A DNA stretch of 7,553 bases, taken from positions 1 through 7,553 of the forward strand of contig URNQ01000083.1 of the NCBI GenBank assembly GCA_900549245.1. Reading direction: 5' to 3'. How positions within the stretch are numbered: the stretch's first letter is position 1; every line of letters starts with the position of its first letter. Origin of the DNA: an uncultured Collinsella sp. Its GTDB lineage: Bacteria; Actinomycetota; Coriobacteriia; Coriobacteriales; Coriobacteriaceae. Position numbers and translations under genes: made by a program. The notes under the pieces were generated by a model. That model was not told where the DNA came from, ran no database searches, and was given only the letters and a program-made list of their open reading frames with translations. Shown piece by piece: positions 4,946-7,553 of this stretch.

Positions 4946-6547
4946 CTACGACGCCAGCGTAGCGATGACGGCTTCGTCGCCGGCGTATATTAGGGTGTTG
5001 CCATCGGGAATGATCGTTTGGCCGTCGCGTTTGAGCATCACCACGATAAAGGGGTGCTTGCCTTGCGGCACGTCGCGCAGGCGCTGACCGGCCAGGCGAC
5101 CGTGGGGAGTCACGGTGACCTCGCGCAGCGTAACCTCGGCACGCTCTTCGAACGTTGGGGCGGCCATCACCAGCAGATCGCCTTCCTGGATCACGGTGTC
5201 GCCATTGGGCAGTACCGGATGCGCCCCGTCGCGCAGCACCAGGACCACGAGCATGTCCGTCGCGCTGCCAATGTCCGCGAGCGGGCGTCCGGCAAACGGA
5301 TGGCCAGCGCCCACCTTGAGCTTTACAAACGACATGCCGTCCTCGTCGCGGTAGTCGTTAAAGGTGCGGCGCACGTCGCCGGTCGCATCGATCATATCGA
5401 GTTTCTTCGCCACCGCCGGCAGCAGCGAGCCCTGCACCACGATGCTCGACGCGGCAATCACAAACACCAGGTCAAATAGGTCGTGTCCGCCGGGAACGCC
5501 GGCCACCACGGCAAAGAGACTAAAGACGACCGAAGCTGCTCCGCGCAGGCCCGCCCAGCTTACGAGCGCGACCTGGCTGGGATTCGTCTTAAAGGGCGCT
5601 AGGATCACGCCGACGGCGATGGGGCGGCTCACGAAGAGCATGAACGCCATGAGCGCCAGGCCCGGCAGCAGCATCTGCGGCAGGCGTGCGGGCGTTACGA
5701 GCAGGCCGAGCAAGAAGAAGATGGTCATCTCTGCCATCTCGGTGAGGGTGTCGAAGAAGTGCGCCATCTCGACCTTACCGGTGATGTCGCTTGCGCCCAG
5801 CACAATGCCTGCAAGGTATACGGCCAAAAAGCCGTTGCCGCCCAGGTAGCTCGGCAGCGCGTAGGCGACGATGGCCACGGCGAACAAGAAGATGGTCTGC
5901 GCGCCTTCGGCCGTTGCGTGTGCGCGCTCAATCAGACGGCTGGATGCCCAGCCGATGGCAAGGCCCAACCCCACGCCCAGGATGATCTGCTTGGTCAGCA
6001 GCACGGGAATGTCGATATTGCCGCCCGCCGCGAGGGTCGCGAGCACGGCGGTGAGCATGTAGGCGACGGGGTCGTTGGAGCCTGATTCGACCTCGAGCAG
6101 CGAGTCGGTGCCGCCCCTCAGCGAAAGGCTGTGCTCGCGCAGAACGCTAAAGACGCTGGCCGCGTCGGTGGACGCCACGACCGATCCCAGCAGCAGGCCG
6201 CCGATCCAGTCGAAGCCCAGCACAAAGTGGGCGAACACGCCGGTGATGCCTGCGGTGATGACGACGCCGAGCGTGCTCAGCAGCACCGCCGGCGCGGCGA
6301 CGGGCTTGGCGCGGTCTATGTTGGTGTTAAAGCCGCCGTAGAACATGATGAACAATAGCGCCGTGCTGCAGACGGTTTCGGTGAGTGCGTAGTCGCTAAA
6401 GTCGATATGCGCCGGGCCGTTGACGCCCAACAGCATGCCGAGCGCGATAAAGATAAGCAGGGTGGGGAAGGGGAGCTTTTTGCCGACGGGTTTGATGGTC
6501 AGGCACAAAATGATGACGAGGCCGATAAAAAGAAGGATCTGGTTCAT
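4946..6547 (-). CDS. CPA1-type cation/proton antiporter (NhaP2/CvrA-like) with tandem TrkA_C modules
   Basis: An inner-membrane secondary transporter exchanging K+ or Na+ for protons, likely serving cation and pH balance. The first roughly 385 of 533 residues are hydrophobic, with about 12 membrane segments. CPA1 signatures are present: the Thr127-Asp128 pair in the unwound helix (VASTDAAS), the ion-binding Asn158-Asp159 (ESGSNDPVAY) and Arg336 (WAGLRGAAS). The cytoplasmic tail holds two similar TrkA_C (RCK_C) modules, at about 407-463 (VKLKVGAGHPFAGRPL ... GDLLVMAAP) and 474-531 (REVTVTPHGRLAGQRL ... GDEAVIATL), with no RCK_N between membrane part and tail. E. coli NhaP2 has a similar core but a different tail. 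AGGAG (6560-6564) lies about 12 nt before the ATG, a longish spacing, but no better in-frame start exists. Exact ion preference cannot be read from sequence. The gene diverges from the phosphatase gene. Confidence 0.92.
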   Translation of the reverse strand: MNQILLFIGLVIILCLTIKPVGKKLPFPTLLIFIALGMLLGVNGPAHIDFSDYALTETVCSTALLFIMFYGGFNTNIDRAKPVAAPAVLLSTLGVVITAGITGVFAHFVLGFDWIGGLLLGSVVASTDAASVFSVLREHSLSLRGGTDSLLEVESGSNDPVAYMLTAVLATLAAGGNIDIPVLLTKQIILGVGLGLAIGWASSRLIERAHATAEGAQTIFLFAVAIVAYALPSYLGGNGFLAVYLAGIVLGASDITGKVEMAHFFDTLTEMAEMTIFFLLGLLVTPARLPQMLLPGLALMAFMLFVSRPIAVGVILAPFKTNPSQVALVSWAGLRGAASVVFSLFAVVAGVPGGHDLFDLVFVIAASSIVVQGSLLPAVAKKLDMIDATGDVRRTFNDYRDEDGMSFVKLKVGAGHPFAGRPLADIGSATDMLVVLVLRDGAHPVLPNGDTVIQEGDLLVMAAPTFEERAEVTLREVTVTPHGRLAGQRLRDVPQGKHPFIVVMLKRDGQTIIPDGNTLIYAGDEAVIATLAS

Positions 6548-6661
6548 GGATGGTGTCCGCTCCTGGGTGGTTGGCGTGGCACGGTTAGTTGTCTGCGGTT
6601 ATTTGTACCCAAAGATGGTGGGTTTATGGGGTTGGATTGCGGGCGTGCGCGATATCGTCAT

Positions 6662-6676
6662 AGACGGCTGCCGTCT
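6662..6676. promoter_or_regulatory. Perfect 15-bp dyad in the divergent antiporter/phosphatase region
   Basis: AGACGGC-T-GCCGTCT is a perfect 7-bp inverted repeat around one base, 20 bp upstream of the candidate -35 of the phosphatase gene. It lacks a T-run on either side, so an operator is likelier than a terminator. Confidence 0.35.
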
Positions 6677-6696
6677 TTGCCTCTGCTCGGAAACCC

Positions 6697-6725
6697 TTTC
6701 CAGCTTTATTGCAACGGAGTACAAT
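6697..6725 (+). promoter_or_regulatory. Sigma-70-type promoter candidate for the metallophosphatase gene
   Basis: TTTCCA (6697-6702) and TACAAT (6720-6725) are separated by exactly 17 bp. Transcription would begin near 6732, giving a leader of about 70 nt. Confidence 0.6.
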
Positions 6726-6736
6726 GGGTAACGTTT

Positions 6737-6753
6737 AAGTTCAACTTGAAGTT
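6737..6753 (+). repeat. Alternating AAGTT/AACTT repeats at the start of the phosphatase leader
   Basis: AAGTT-C-AACTT-G-AAGTT gives three 5-mers of alternating orientation, each one base apart, so that two 11-bp palindromes overlap. It lies a few bases past the expected transcription start, a normal place for a repressor site. A leader hairpin follows (TTGCG 6758-6762 with CGCAA 6778-6782, inner CCG/CGG), just before the ribosome binding site. Confidence 0.35.
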
Positions 6754-6800
6754 TTAGTTGCGGTTCCGGGCTTCGGTCGCAAGGTAGGGAAAGGCGTTCC

Positions 6801-7553
6801 ATGGCGATCTATGCGACATCTGATGCTCACGGACACGTGCATGCGCTTGACGAGGCCCTGTCTAAGATCTCGTTGACGTCCGACGACACGCTGTACGTGC
6901 TGGGCGACATGATCGATCGCGGGCCCGATCCGGTCGGCGTTATTAAGCTCGTGCGCTCGCTGCCTAACGCCCGCGTTCTCAAGGGTAATCACGAGCAGAT
7001 CATGCTCGATGCCATCATTAGCCAGGATCCGCTCGATGCCGAGACCTGGGATATCAACGGTGGCTGGACGACGCGCGAGCAGCTCAACGACATGGAATTT
7101 GACGCATACGAGGAGCTCGTGCGATGGATGGCCGCGCTGCCGCTCTACGCGGTGGCCGAGACCGAGGAGCGCCCGTATCTGCTGGTACATGCTGGAATCG
7201 AGATGAAGGCGGCGCGCGCGTTTTTGCTTGAGCATGGCGTCGATTGTGCCGATGGCGTTGGAGCGGTGGGTGCCGATCGCGAGCTGCTGCAGCAGATGCT
7301 CGCGGTGCAGTCGGCCGATGACCTGCTGTGGATTCGTCACGGCTATTGGGATGCGCCGACCGGGCTGCTTTCTGCCGAGGGCAAGGGTCCGGTCGTGGTG
7401 AGCGGTCACACGCCAACGGTGTCGCTCGGGCGTTATTGCGAGGTCGGTGGTCTTGCGGGGCTCGATGAGGAGTCGGGCCGCGGGCAGATCGTGCGCCTGG
7501 GTGGCGAGGATACCGCCGGCGTGCCCGGTCGCATCGATATCGATGCGACGGTT
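6801..7553 (+). CDS. PrpE/ApaH-like calcineurin-type metallophosphatase, N-terminal part
   Basis: A cytoplasmic di-metal phosphoesterase related to bacterial serine/threonine protein phosphatases (PrpA, PrpE) and to diadenosine tetraphosphatase ApaH. The full motif set is visible: DAHGH with Asp8 and His10, GDMIDRGPDP with Asp36 (35-44), KGNHEQ with Asn63 and His64, HAG with His130, and SGHTP with His203. All the usual metal ligands are therefore in place, and an intact enzyme is expected. The frame is open for 251 codons to the window edge, so the C-terminus is cut, although the catalytic domain appears almost complete. The ATG has AAAGG 6 nt upstream. Whether the substrate is a phosphoprotein or a dinucleotide cannot be told. 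It is divergent from the antiporter gene. Confidence 0.93.
   Translation, partial: MAIYATSDAHGHVHALDEALSKISLTSDDTLYVLGDMIDRGPDPVGVIKLVRSLPNARVLKGNHEQIMLDAIISQDPLDAETWDINGGWTTREQLNDMEFDAYEELVRWMAALPLYAVAETEERPYLLVHAGIEMKAARAFLLEHGVDCADGVGAVGADRELLQQMLAVQSADDLLWIRHGYWDAPTGLLSAEGKGPVVVSGHTPTVSLGRYCEVGGLAGLDEESGRGQIVRLGGEDTAGVPGRIDIDATV

Noticed and set aside
6741..7409. 222-codon minus-strand frame opposite the metallophosphatase
   Set aside because: The plus-strand frame shows all phosphatase metal ligands, a ribosome binding site and a promoter; the minus frame shows none.

Overview
This is a high-GC, densely coding bacterial chromosome segment. The SerA, SerC and antiporter sequences, the codon bias, and a gene that resembles an orphan AbiEi/DUF559-like family I associate with Coriobacteriia all suggest a gut actinobacterium of the Collinsella/Olsenella type. 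The genus is inferred from recalled family resemblance, not from a search. I see no rRNA, tRNA, CRISPR array, transposase or phage gene.

Layout, left to right. (1) 1-807, minus strand: the N-terminal 269 codons of an M20 zinc peptidase (ArgE/DapE-like), running off the left edge. A 27-bp interrupted palindrome sits directly in front of its ribosome binding site. (2) 962-2011, plus strand: an orphan protein of 349 residues. Its N-terminal half resembles AbiEi-type antitoxin/regulator proteins and its C-terminal half a PD-(D/E)XK (DUF559/Vsr-like) nuclease. A perfect 12-bp palindrome takes the place of a Shine-Dalgarno sequence before its ATG. (3) 2012-2358: intergenic. It holds a weak terminator and then a 185-bp AT-rich element (about 36 % GC by hand count) whose two 47-bp ends are inverted repeats of each other. 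This MITE-like or structured-RNA element is the most unexplained object in the window. A strong terminator for the minus strand follows. (4) 2359-4719, minus strand: a serC-serA operon encoding phosphoserine aminotransferase and 3-phosphoglycerate dehydrogenase, the two middle enzymatic steps from 3-phosphoglycerate to phosphoserine. The last enzyme, phosphoserine phosphatase (SerB), is not in the window. (5) 4720-4945: serC promoter region plus an apparent 25-codon remnant of the 3' end of a lost minus-strand gene. (6) 4946-6547, minus strand: a CPA1 (NhaP2-like) cation/proton antiporter with two C-terminal TrkA_C-type modules. (7) 6548-6800: divergent regulatory region with a good promoter candidate for the rightward gene. 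(8) 6801-7553, plus strand: a PrpE/ApaH-like metallophosphatase, running off the right edge.

Only serC and serA are clearly linked in function. The peptidase, antiporter and phosphatase are housekeeping or accessory genes with no obvious connection. The stretch 808-2288 (orphan AbiEi/nuclease-like gene plus inverted-repeat element) has the character of an accessory insertion: different codon use, lower GC and unusual palindromes, between core genes.
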